DNA of 64,000 nucleotides, taken from contig USOX01000001.1 of the NCBI GenBank assembly GCA_900556485.1, forward strand, positions 372,001-436,000, given 5' to 3'. Below, piece by piece: positions 9,521 to 16,415 of the stretch. The stretch is from an uncultured Dysgonomonas sp. GTDB taxonomy: Bacteria > Bacteroidota > Bacteroidia > Bacteroidales > Dysgonomonadaceae. The translations under genes and the position numbers were made by a program. Every line of letters begins with the position of its first letter. Within the stretch, counting starts at the first letter, position 1. Under the pieces are notes generated by a model, which was not told where the DNA came from, made no database searches, and saw nothing but the letters and a program-made list of their open reading frames with translations.

Positions 9521-9733
9521 TCAGCTTTGCTTCAATGATACTGCCTTGAGCCATATGAGGCCCTGTGCTCTATCATTTATCGCCTGCCAAAAGGGTGAGT
9601 CCAATACATGCGTATGACCGAGGTCGAAATGTTCAATACTGTGCCATAATAGAATACGAATAAGAGCTATGCCTCTGAGGGCATCAATAGAATCAATACG
9701 CTTCTTAGGCGTAATGGTGGCAGTTTGATCCAT
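9521..9733 (-). pseudogene. Truncated DUF418/acyltransferase-like membrane protein remnant
   Basis: A 70-residue frame begins with KKRIDSIDALRGIALIRILL, the conserved N-terminal segment and first helix of DUF418 (YeiB-like) and related acyltransferase-type membrane proteins of around 400 residues. Homology-like sequence continues to about NDRAQ (residue 56) and then stops within 15 residues at a TGA. The remaining helices are absent. Reading two bases out of frame past this point gives an open tail ending IIEAKLIIKLK with a TAA just before the terminator, so a deletion joining two former genes is possible (inference). A -7 motif survives upstream at 9762. Confidence 0.65.
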
Positions 9734-9761
9734 GGATATAGAATTTTTAAAAGGTTTGGAT

Positions 9762-9769
9762 CAAAGATA
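9762..9769 (-). promoter_or_regulatory. -7 element upstream of the remnant
   Basis: CAAAGATA on the plus strand reads TATCTTTG on the minus strand, an exact TAnnTTTG match 29 bp before the remnant's ATG. No -33 element was recognised. Confidence 0.45.
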
Positions 9770-9785
9770 TGCCTATAAAAAAGAG

Positions 9786-9824
9786 GCATATTGTTTTATC
9801 TGGTCAAAAAATAAAACAATATGC
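9786..9824 (-). terminator. Terminator of the arginine-deiminase-like gene
   Basis: GCATATTGTTTTAT (9786-9799) and ATAAAACAATATGC (9811-9824) are perfect 14-bp arms. Read on the minus strand, the stem is followed by CTCTTTTTTAT. It lies 30 bp past the stop of the gene at 9854. Confidence 0.85.
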
Positions 9825-9853
9825 TCAAATTATGTTGGTTCTGATTTCTGCTG

Positions 9854-10768
9854 CTATTCCCTTACTAAAGGCAATGTTGAACAGCGAAGTAATCCTCCCA
9901 TTTTTGATATTTCGAAATAAGGAATAGCTTCTACGGTTAGTCCCCATTCTTCGCTCATATGTTTGTTCAGGCGGGTAAAATGTTTTTCACTAACCACTAC
10001 AGTAGGAGAGATAGAGAAAACATTTGTGTTCATATGATACATTTCTTCCTGAGTGATCTCAAAGATGTTCTCTTTGCCAAAGAAATCTACTACAAATTGA
10101 TATTCGTTTTCGTCTTTAAATCCTTTTCTATAAAGGATTACTTTATCGTTTCCTACAGGCATAAATGTACAATCAAGGTGTAAGATGCCTGCACGGGGAT
10201 TAGTATCATGCTTTTTCAGTTCAAGAGGTACAAATGTCTTTTCTGGGAACAATTCCTTCAAAAAGCTGATGGCATAAGCGTTGGTTCGTGCAGTTTTATA
10301 TTCCGGATAATCGGATTCGGTGTATGTGCCAACAAATATAGTATCGTTATATAAAACTACATCTCCGCCTTCCACATGTGCTTTTTCGGGAAGGTTGTAT
10401 ATTTTATTAAAGGCAATCTCGCTATATATGGGAGCATATGCCTCTTGTTCATCGGCACGGTCGGGGATAATATTTGATGTAATTATTTTGTCATCAATAA
10501 CAAAGGCAACATCACGAGCATATACCTGATTGCTATTTGGTAGAATCAATGGGCGTAAAACCTCCACTTCATATTTTTTAAGCACTTGCTCGAAGCCTGT
10601 CATTTCATATGCAATATCCTCTTCGACAGGGTAAGCTCCGTTTTTTACCGATTCGTGAGATTTTGCGTCATAAGTTTGATCTAACGTAGGTTCTTTTCCT
10701 AAAGAATATGGTTGTCCAAGTACGACAGTTTTTAGGCGGGCTGTTTCATTTTGTATATTAAGTACCAT
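9854..10768 (-). CDS. Arginine deiminase / DDAH superfamily amidinohydrolase
   Basis: Guanidino-group-modifying enzyme of the pentein fold; arginine, a methylated arginine or a related compound is the probable substrate. The start at 10768 gives 304 residues beginning MVLNIQNETARLK; an upstream in-frame ATG would place the -7 promoter motif inside the gene. The expected catalytic set is present: ARD at 84-86, EGGD at 133-136, HLD with His198, and Cys296 in the C-terminal MGGLLRCSTLP. The gene is alone, with no carbamate kinase or ornithine transcarbamylase nearby, so an energy-yielding arginine deiminase pathway is not supported here. Close annotation (arginine deiminase, DDAH or citrulline-related hydrolase) cannot be settled by eye. 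Confidence 0.82.
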   Translation of the reverse strand: MVLNIQNETARLKTVVLGQPYSLGKEPTLDQTYDAKSHESVKNGAYPVEEDIAYEMTGFEQVLKKYEVEVLRPLILPNSNQVYARDVAFVIDDKIITSNIIPDRADEQEAYAPIYSEIAFNKIYNLPEKAHVEGGDVVLYNDTIFVGTYTESDYPEYKTARTNAYAISFLKELFPEKTFVPLELKKHDTNPRAGILHLDCTFMPVGNDKVILYRKGFKDENEYQFVVDFFGKENIFEITQEEMYHMNTNVFSISPTVVVSEKHFTRLNKHMSEEWGLTVEAIPYFEISKMGGLLRCSTLPLVRE

Positions 10769-10787
10769 TATATCGTTATTTTTGTCA

Positions 10788-10795
10788 CAAAGATA
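10788..10795 (-). promoter_or_regulatory. -7 element of the amidinohydrolase gene
   Basis: The minus strand reads TATCTTTG here, 19 bp before the chosen ATG. This favours the shorter start at 10768. Confidence 0.55.
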
Positions 10796-10803
10796 ATCGT
10801 TTT

Positions 10804-10837
10804 TTTGAGTAATACAGCGGATGAACAATTACATTTG
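10804..10837 (+). promoter_or_regulatory. Candidate promoter of a short leader or small RNA
   Basis: TTTG at 10804-10807 and TACATTTG at 10830-10837 are separated by 22 bp, close to the Bacteroidetes sigma-A layout. A start site near 10844 would follow. Confidence 0.45.
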
Positions 10838-10841
10838 TATA

Positions 10842-10951
10842 ATTGTTTAATAAATGCAAATAAAACAATCTTGCGAAATACAGTCAGCATCAACTGTTTT
10901 CTCATGAAGATTTATTGAAGTAGCGTAAGCTGGTAAAGCTTACGCTTTTTT
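10842..10951 (+). ncRNA. Candidate small RNA or attenuated leader
   Basis: A promoter-like sequence upstream and a strong terminator at 10922-10951 bracket roughly 108 nt without a convincing frame. The 5' part can pair ATTGTTT (10842-10848) with AAACAAT (10863-10869). It may be an independent small RNA, or a leader that controls the SDR gene beginning at 10983. No known RNA family was recognised. Confidence 0.35.
10922..10951 (+). terminator. Intrinsic terminator upstream of the SDR gene
   Basis: AGCGTAAGC (10922-10930), loop TGGTAAA, GCTTACGCT (10938-10946), then a run of six T. It is odd because no plus-strand gene precedes it; the neighbouring gene upstream is divergent. Confidence 0.8.
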
Positions 10952-10982
10952 CATATCTTTATCATGACTAATAATCGACATA

Positions 10983-11933
10983 ATGAAACGAATTGCAATA
11001 ACAGGAGCCGCCGGAAATTTAGGAAATCTTTTAGCACAGGGGATGAAAGATTTGCAAGTTAATCTCAATTTGTTGATACACAATAAAAATATTGCTGATA
11101 ATCTGAAGAATAAAGAAAATGTTTCTGTTTTCAGAGTCGACCTATCTCAAAAAGATTCGTTAAGAGAAGCTCTTACAAATATAGATGTTATTGTGCATTT
11201 TGCAGGGGTCTTATTTAAGGCAAATCCCGAGAAATTTCTATCCACTACTAATACTCAGTATTTTAATAACCTATTAGATATAGCTGTCGAAAATAAAGTA
11301 AAACGAATTATATTAATTAGTTTCCCTCATGTGGAAGGGGAATGTACACCTGAAAATCCGGCAAAAGGAATACTCTCGGGTACACCGGAGTCAATGCATG
11401 CCCGTACACGCCTCGAAGAAGAAAAGTTATTATTCCAATATGCAGAAAGGTATTTATTCGAAGGGGTTTCGCTTCGGGTAGGAATGGTGTATGGTGAAGG
11501 TATCCTGATGATAGATGCCGGACAATGGTTTGCCCGTCATTGGCTATTAGGGATTTGGAAGAAACCAACTTATATTCACCTTATATCGAAAGTTGATTTT
11601 GTAGATGTTGTTATCTCAGCAGCTTTAAAGGATGGAATAAATGGAATATATCATATAGGGGATGAAGGAGTACAAACTTTGCAGCAGTTTTTAGATGATA
11701 TTACTGTATATAAAGGTAATCATAAACCATGGCGTATGCCTGTTTGGATGATAATGACAGCTGCACGAGGTTTTGAACTGTTCTCTTCCATTTTCGGGAC
11801 ACGTAGCCCTTTGACTGTAGACTTTATAAAGATAGGAATGGTATCTTATTATGGAGATACCAAACGGATGCGGGAGGAACTGCTACCCAAGCTAAAATAT
11901 AAGACATATAAAGAAGGGATGGAATTATTCTGA
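10983..11933 (+). CDS. NAD(P)-binding SDR / epimerase-like protein
   Basis: Extended short-chain dehydrogenase fold protein of unknown substrate. The 316 residues start with the nucleotide-binding ITGAAGNLGN (GxxGxxG, 7-13) and an acidic VDLSQ after the third strand. A VHFAG segment follows near 75. The usual catalytic YxxxK is not obvious: the matching region reads SMHARTRLEEEK, so the protein may have lost dehydrogenase activity or be an NmrA-like sensor or isomerase (inference). It is a single gene behind a terminator, with a downstream membrane-protein gene transcribed separately. Confidence 0.82.
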   Translation: MKRIAITGAAGNLGNLLAQGMKDLQVNLNLLIHNKNIADNLKNKENVSVFRVDLSQKDSLREALTNIDVIVHFAGVLFKANPEKFLSTTNTQYFNNLLDIAVENKVKRIILISFPHVEGECTPENPAKGILSGTPESMHARTRLEEEKLLFQYAERYLFEGVSLRVGMVYGEGILMIDAGQWFARHWLLGIWKKPTYIHLISKVDFVDVVISAALKDGINGIYHIGDEGVQTLQQFLDDITVYKGNHKPWRMPVWMIMTAARGFELFSSIFGTRSPLTVDFIKIGMVSYYGDTKRMREELLPKLKYKTYKEGMELF

Positions 11934-12062
11934 TTAAATAGGAAAATATAATCAAGATCGTTTTCCCATTATTTTTCAATTAAATATCAATAAGCTTATT
12001 TGTTCAAAGTAAATGTTTCATTCTTTTTAAATTTTTCTAAAATACAATTGTTTAATTCGTTT

Positions 12063-12096
12063 TTTGTTAAACAAATACACAATTATATTATCTTTG
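12063..12096 (+). promoter_or_regulatory. Promoter of the CorC/HlyC-type gene
   Basis: TTTG at 12063-12066 and a typical TATCTTTGCA at 12089 (-7 element 12089-12096), spaced 22 bp. The -7 element lies 25 bp before the ATG at 12121 and inside a longer upstream frame, which argues for the later start. Confidence 0.6.
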
Positions 12097-12120
12097 CACT
12101 ATTATCATTCATATCAAAAT

Positions 12121-13464
12121 ATGGACATTGTCATATCAATATTAGTAACTCTATTATTTGTCTTTTTAAACGGTTTTTTTGTTGCAGCAGAATTTGCAAT
12201 TGTCAAAGTAAGGTCCTCACAACTTGAATTGAAAGCTCAGGCAGGAAGTAAGACAGCCATTCTCTCAAAACATATTGTTACTCATCTTGATGCCTATCTG
12301 GCTGCCACTCAGTTTGGTATTACCCTATCCAGTCTTGCATTAGGATGGATTGGTGAGCCTGTTGTGGGGTCAATCATTAAAGAGTTTATCGCATTATTCA
12401 ATATTACACTATCCGACTCCATGCTGTCTACTATATCGTTAGCTACAGCATTTGCAATCATTACCATACTACATATTGTGCTAGGTGAATTAGCTCCAAA
12501 ATCATTGGCTATTCAACGTTCGGAACAAACTACTTTGGCTGTAGCATACCCGTTACATGCTTTTTATTGGCTATGCCGTCCATTTATATGGGTATTGAAC
12601 GGGATTGCAAACTTTGTTATACGCGCAGTAGGTCTACATGCAGTATCGGAACAGGAAGTTTATAGTAGCGATGAGTTACGATACCTTGTCGATCAGGCAA
12701 AAGAAAGTGGTACAGTTGACGATACTGAATTTGATATCATTCAGAATGCATTTGATTTTTCGGAGCGTACTGCGCGTCAGGTGATGGTTCCGCGTACGCA
12801 GGTTGTGGCTATTGATGCGAACGACTATGATGAAAAAACATTAGATTTTGTTATTGAAGAAGGTTATTCCCGTATTCCATGTTACGAAGATAGTATTGAT
12901 AATATAATTGGAGTTGTGCATCTCAAAGATATTCTGAAGCAGATGCGCATCAGTAAAGGATTGGTAGATATTCGGACTATAGTGCGTCCTGTATCTTTTA
13001 CCCCCGAAACGAAAAGGATAGGCCAGTTGCTAAAAGAATTTCAGGTGAAGCATCAACAAATAGCAATGGTACTTAACGAGTATGGTGGTATTGAAGGTAT
13101 TATTACAATGGAAGATATACTCGAAGAGCTTGTTGGAGAAATACAAGACGAATACGATAACGAAATCCCATTTGTAGAGCAAATCGGAGAAAAAATATAT
13201 TCGGTGATTGCAACAGCTGCTATTTCGGACATAAATGATGCATTGCCTCACCCTATAGATAAGGACAAACAATACGATACGTTAGCAGGTTATCTAATTG
13301 ATAAATTCGGGCGTATACCTAATACACATGACAAACTGGAAGCCGAGGATTATCAGTTTACAGTAGTGAAGAAAAATAAAACCTCTATAGTTGTGGTTCA
13401 GATGAAAGACCTTGTTATAAATGAAGAAGAGGACGGAGAACCAAGAACAGTAAGGTTGGATTAA
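12121..13464 (+). CDS. Hemolysin/CNNM-family membrane protein with CBS pair and CorC domain
   Basis: Probable inner-membrane protein of the CorB/C-HlyC-CNNM family, linked to magnesium or cobalt ion transport. The ATG at 12121 gives 447 residues. The N-terminal DUF21 part has about four hydrophobic segments (3-25, then ones near 65-85, 100-125 and 130-150). A CBS pair begins after the typical ARQVMVPRTQVVAI segment near 218. A C-terminal CorC_HlyC domain follows (TLAGYLIDKFGRIP near 388). The hemolysin name is historical. Six bases separate its stop from tgt, so it is probably cotranscribed with tgt. Confidence 0.92.
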   Translation: MDIVISILVTLLFVFLNGFFVAAEFAIVKVRSSQLELKAQAGSKTAILSKHIVTHLDAYLAATQFGITLSSLALGWIGEPVVGSIIKEFIALFNITLSDSMLSTISLATAFAIITILHIVLGELAPKSLAIQRSEQTTLAVAYPLHAFYWLCRPFIWVLNGIANFVIRAVGLHAVSEQEVYSSDELRYLVDQAKESGTVDDTEFDIIQNAFDFSERTARQVMVPRTQVVAIDANDYDEKTLDFVIEEGYSRIPCYEDSIDNIIGVVHLKDILKQMRISKGLVDIRTIVRPVSFTPETKRIGQLLKEFQVKHQQIAMVLNEYGGIEGIITMEDILEELVGEIQDEYDNEIPFVEQIGEKIYSVIATAAISDINDALPHPIDKDKQYDTLAGYLIDKFGRIPNTHDKLEAEDYQFTVVKKNKTSIVVVQMKDLVINEEEDGEPRTVRLD

Positions 13465-13470
13465 AAAATA

Positions 13471-14601
13471 ATGGATTTTAAACTACAATATACAGACGCT
13501 CACTCTCAGGCCAGAGCTGGGCTGATAACTACCGATCACGGACAAATAGAAACTCCTATTTTTATGCCTGTAGGCACTCAGGGTGCAGTTAAAGCTGTGC
13601 ATATGCCTGAGCTGGAAAATGATATTAAAGCTCAGATCATATTGGGAAATACATATCATCTTTATCTGCGTCCTGGCTTGGATATTTTGAAAAAAGCAGG
13701 AGGATTACATAAATTCAATAGTTGGAGCAAACCGATCCTTACTGACAGCGGCGGCTTTCAGGTCTTTTCATTAGCCGAAAACCGAAAACTGACAGAGGAG
13801 GGAGCTATTTTCCGTTCGCATATCGATGGCTCTAAACATTTCTTTACACCCGAATCTGTAATGGATATCCAACGTGTAATAGGTGCCGATATTATAATGG
13901 CATTTGATGAATGTACACCTGGTGATGCTGATTATAACTATGCGAAAAAATCTCTTGACTTGACAGAGAGATGGCTCGATAGATGTATTAAGCAGTTTGA
14001 TAATACAGAATGTGAATATGGGTATAAGCAAACATTATTCCCTATTGTACAAGGTTGTGTATATCCTGATCTTCGCCGTAGAGCAGCAGAAAATATTGCG
14101 GAGAAAGGTGCAGATGGAAATGCGATAGGCGGATTAGCTGTAGGTGAGCCAACTGAGAAAATGTACGAAATGATAGAGGTGGTAAATGAAATACTACCCA
14201 AAGATAAACCCCGTTATCTGATGGGGGTAGGTACTCCAGCCAACCTGTTAGAAGCTATAGAAAGGGGAGTTGATATGTTCGATTGCATTATGCCTACACG
14301 CAATGGGCGTAATGGTCAGATTTTTACCAAGAATGGTATAATGAACATGCGTAACAAAAAGTGGGCAGACGATTTCTCCCCGATAGAGGAAGACGGTGCT
14401 TCATTTGTTGATACTTTATATACAAAAGCTTATCTTCGCCACTTGTTTATTGTTGACGAAATATTAGCTTTGCAAATAGCTTCCATTCATAATCTGGCTT
14501 TTTATCTATGGTTGGTAAAAGAAGCAAGGCAACATATTATTGCTGGCGATTTTTCGTTATGGAAAAGAAGCATACTCGAAAATGTATCGAGGAGAATATA
14601 G
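13471..14601 (+). CDS. tgt: tRNA-guanine transglycosylase (queuine tRNA-ribosyltransferase)
   Basis: Exchanges guanine-34 for a queuosine precursor in tRNAs with GUN anticodons. The 376 residues show the base-binding DSGGFQVFSL near 92, GGLAVGEP near 226, and the catalytic-loop region FDCIMPTRNGRNG near 270. The family's CxCxxC zinc motif should stand just before the conserved AYLRHL. Here that stretch reads EEDGASFVDTLYTKAYLRHL, with Gly, Ser and Asp in place of the cysteines, so the zinc site is missing while everything around it is conserved. From memory, related Bacteroides proteins share this, so it is probably a lineage trait and not decay. The gene follows the CorC-type gene by 6 bp. 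Confidence 0.95.
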   Translation: MDFKLQYTDAHSQARAGLITTDHGQIETPIFMPVGTQGAVKAVHMPELENDIKAQIILGNTYHLYLRPGLDILKKAGGLHKFNSWSKPILTDSGGFQVFSLAENRKLTEEGAIFRSHIDGSKHFFTPESVMDIQRVIGADIIMAFDECTPGDADYNYAKKSLDLTERWLDRCIKQFDNTECEYGYKQTLFPIVQGCVYPDLRRRAAENIAEKGADGNAIGGLAVGEPTEKMYEMIEVVNEILPKDKPRYLMGVGTPANLLEAIERGVDMFDCIMPTRNGRNGQIFTKNGIMNMRNKKWADDFSPIEEDGASFVDTLYTKAYLRHLFIVDEILALQIASIHNLAFYLWLVKEARQHIIAGDFSLWKRSILENVSRRI

Positions 14602-14610
14602 AAATAAAGA

Positions 14611-14639
14611 GTTATAAATTATGAGTTATGAATTATGAG
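14611..14639. repeat. GTTATAAATTATG-type repeat, copy A
   Basis: The 26 bases from 14611 match 59023-59048 at 24 positions. Both lie just downstream of a coding region. Here the unit does not form the long hairpin seen in copy B. Confidence 0.6.
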
Positions 14640-14662
14640 TAGTTGATATATCCCATATTCAA

Positions 14663-14694
14663 CATTTTTCATTTTTCATTTTTCATTTTTCATT
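14663..14694. repeat. CATTTTT heptamer tandem repeat
   Basis: Four exact CATTTTT units plus a partial fifth end 8 bp before the ATG of the permease gene. The copy number could change by slippage and alter the leader of the gene. Confidence 0.85.
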
Positions 14695-14702
14695 AAAAAA
14701 TT

Positions 14703-15794
14703 ATGCTATCGATACTGGACAGATATATTATTAAAAAGTTTTTGGGAACATATATATTCTCAATCATTCTCATTATATCTATTGCTGTAGTATTCGATAT
14801 AAACGAGAAACTGGATAAATTTCTTGATAAGAAAGCACCATTGTATGAAATTATATTTCATTACTATGTCAATTTCGTTCCTTATTATACCAATCTGTTC
14901 AGTGCTTTATTTGTTTTTATAGCTGTTATATTCTTTACCTCTAAATTGGCTGACAATTCGGAGATTATTGCCATGCTGTCTAATGGTATGAGTTTTAAGC
15001 GGCTGATGAAGCCATATATGATCTCAGCCGGTATTATCGCTATATTCTCATTTCTGCTGAGTAGCTTTATAATTCCTCCTGCAAATGTGACCCGCATCAA
15101 TTTCCAGAACAAATATGTGAGAGACAAGAGTGTGGAATATGCTTCCCATATACAAATGCAGGTAGACAAAGATGTGATATTATATATAGAACGCTTTGAT
15201 AACCGCTCGAGAGAGGGGCGTAACCTTTCACTAGATAAATTTGAAGGAAAAGAATTGAAGTCGAGGCTCACTGCATCGCGTGTAGAGTATGATACATTGA
15301 ATACATGGAAACTAAAGAATTACTCTATAAGGGAATTTCAAGGTATGCGCGAAATTATTACCTCAGGATCCGAAATGGATACGACAATCAATGTAGTTCC
15401 AAGTGATTTTTTGGTGTCTGTCAACGATTTCGAACAAATGACCACACCTCAGTTATATACATATATAAAGCGGCAAAAAGAAAAAGGATTGGCTAGCGTG
15501 GGCGATGTAAGTATGATACAATTCGATATTGAATTTCATAAACGCTTTGCCAGCGTTTTCTCTGCATTTATTCTTACTCTAATAGGTGCTTCATTATCTG
15601 CCCGGAAAGTAAAAGGCGGTATGGGGCTTAATATTGGTATCGGGTTGGGACTTAGTGTGTCTTATATTATGTTCCAGACTATAAGTTCTTCTTTTGCTGT
15701 TTCGGGAACAATGCATCCGATGCTTGCAGTATGGATACCCAATATAGTATTTATGGGTATAGCTGCATACCTGTACTCGAAAGCTCCAAACTAA
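14703..15794 (+). CDS. LptF/LptG family permease
   Basis: Predicted inner-membrane half-permease of the lipopolysaccharide export machine (YjgP/YjgQ family), which would work with LptB in extracting LPS. The 363 residues have hydrophobic segments at about 13-33, 56-78 and 99-122. A periplasmic beta-rich domain spans about 130-270. Three C-terminal helices follow (SAFILTLIGASLSARK near 286, then GIGLGLSVSYIMF and a final segment). The start ILDRYIIKKFLGTY is the standard N-terminus. A single permease of this type is usual in Bacteroidetes loci, so I do not choose between LptF and LptG. It probably shares a transcript with tgt, apart from the repeat tract in between. Confidence 0.9.
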   Translation: MLSILDRYIIKKFLGTYIFSIILIISIAVVFDINEKLDKFLDKKAPLYEIIFHYYVNFVPYYTNLFSALFVFIAVIFFTSKLADNSEIIAMLSNGMSFKRLMKPYMISAGIIAIFSFLLSSFIIPPANVTRINFQNKYVRDKSVEYASHIQMQVDKDVILYIERFDNRSREGRNLSLDKFEGKELKSRLTASRVEYDTLNTWKLKNYSIREFQGMREIITSGSEMDTTINVVPSDFLVSVNDFEQMTTPQLYTYIKRQKEKGLASVGDVSMIQFDIEFHKRFASVFSAFILTLIGASLSARKVKGGMGLNIGIGLGLSVSYIMFQTISSSFAVSGTMHPMLAVWIPNIVFMGIAAYLYSKAPN

Positions 15795-15854
15795 GAATAT
15801 TGGAAATTTAGTGGCTATATAGTAGTATTAAAAAATACAAAGATCATAAAATAT

Positions 15855-15905
15855 AAAAAAGGGATTTCTTGGTTAATTTTATCAAAGAAATCTCTTTTTT
15901 TTATT
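15855..15905 (+). terminator. Terminator after the permease gene
   Basis: GATTTCTT (15863-15870) pairs with AAGAAATC (15885-15892), extended by G-rich/C-rich and A/T runs, then a T tract. Confidence 0.8.
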
Positions 15906-16187
15906 TATTTAATTCACAATTGAAATCTATTCTAAATCAAAACAGGTTTCCTACTTGTGATAAATCTCTTTTCTGTGAAATAATTTGTTCTTTTCTTATA
16001 ATAAATATATTCATTTGATACGTTCGAAAAAAAATAAAAAGGCTATTTGAATCGGATAAAGGATTAAAATAATCAAAATGAAACTAAAAGTAATAGAAGA
16101 GAACCTAATAATAAAATTTTTATTAAAAAAGTGATCAAATACAATAATATGCCTTTTCTTCCGATTGTATAACAAATCTTATTTTGC

Positions 16188-16218
16188 TTGTTTATAATAA
16201 GTCTATGTAGTACCTTTG
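16188..16218 (+). promoter_or_regulatory. Likely pflB promoter
   Basis: The -7 element TACCTTTG at 16211-16218 fits TAnnTTTG exactly. A weak -33 (TTG at 16188-16190) stands 20 bp upstream. It implies a leader of nearly 190 nt. Confidence 0.55.
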
Positions 16219-16353
16219 CGGCACCTTTAATAGATACCATACATAGAAAAAACACAGAGTCATTATAAATGGTATAGGTTGCCTGTTTATACCCGGAAAA
16301 TGATTGAGTAGAGGTATCCCTATCCAACGATTTATAAATGATTTTTAGTAAAG

Positions 16354-16369
16354 CTGTTTATATAAACAG
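16354..16369. promoter_or_regulatory. 16-bp perfect palindrome in the pflB leader
   Basis: CTGTTTATATAAACAG is its own reverse complement and lies 46 bp before the pflB ATG. It may be an operator for a dimeric regulator or a second promoter's control site. The regulator is not known. Confidence 0.5.
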
Positions 16370-16415
16370 TGTTGGCATGGAGGTATTTATTTAAAAATTT
16401 ATATATAACAAATCT

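Larger units (their letters stand above)
15795..16415. other. Long intergenic region upstream of pflB
   Basis: About 620 bp. It holds the terminator at 15855, a likely promoter at 16188 and a 16-bp palindrome at 16354. No coding sequence is supported; a minus-strand frame in the region has no protein-like character. Confidence 0.6.

Noticed and set aside
9732..9920. A 62-codon plus-strand frame
   Set aside because: It runs across the terminator at 9786-9824 and the 3' end of the minus-strand amidinohydrolase gene, and its composition is not protein-like.
9854..10768. Arginine deiminase pathway operon
   Set aside because: Only the amidinohydrolase-like gene is present; no ornithine transcarbamylase or carbamate kinase lies beside it.
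10842..10951. Riboswitch before the SDR gene
   Set aside because: No known riboswitch core was recognised; a small RNA or attenuator is the more modest reading.
16073..16327. An 84-codon minus-strand frame upstream of pflB
   Set aside because: It overlaps the likely pflB promoter and has no start context, conserved motif or homologue that I recognise.
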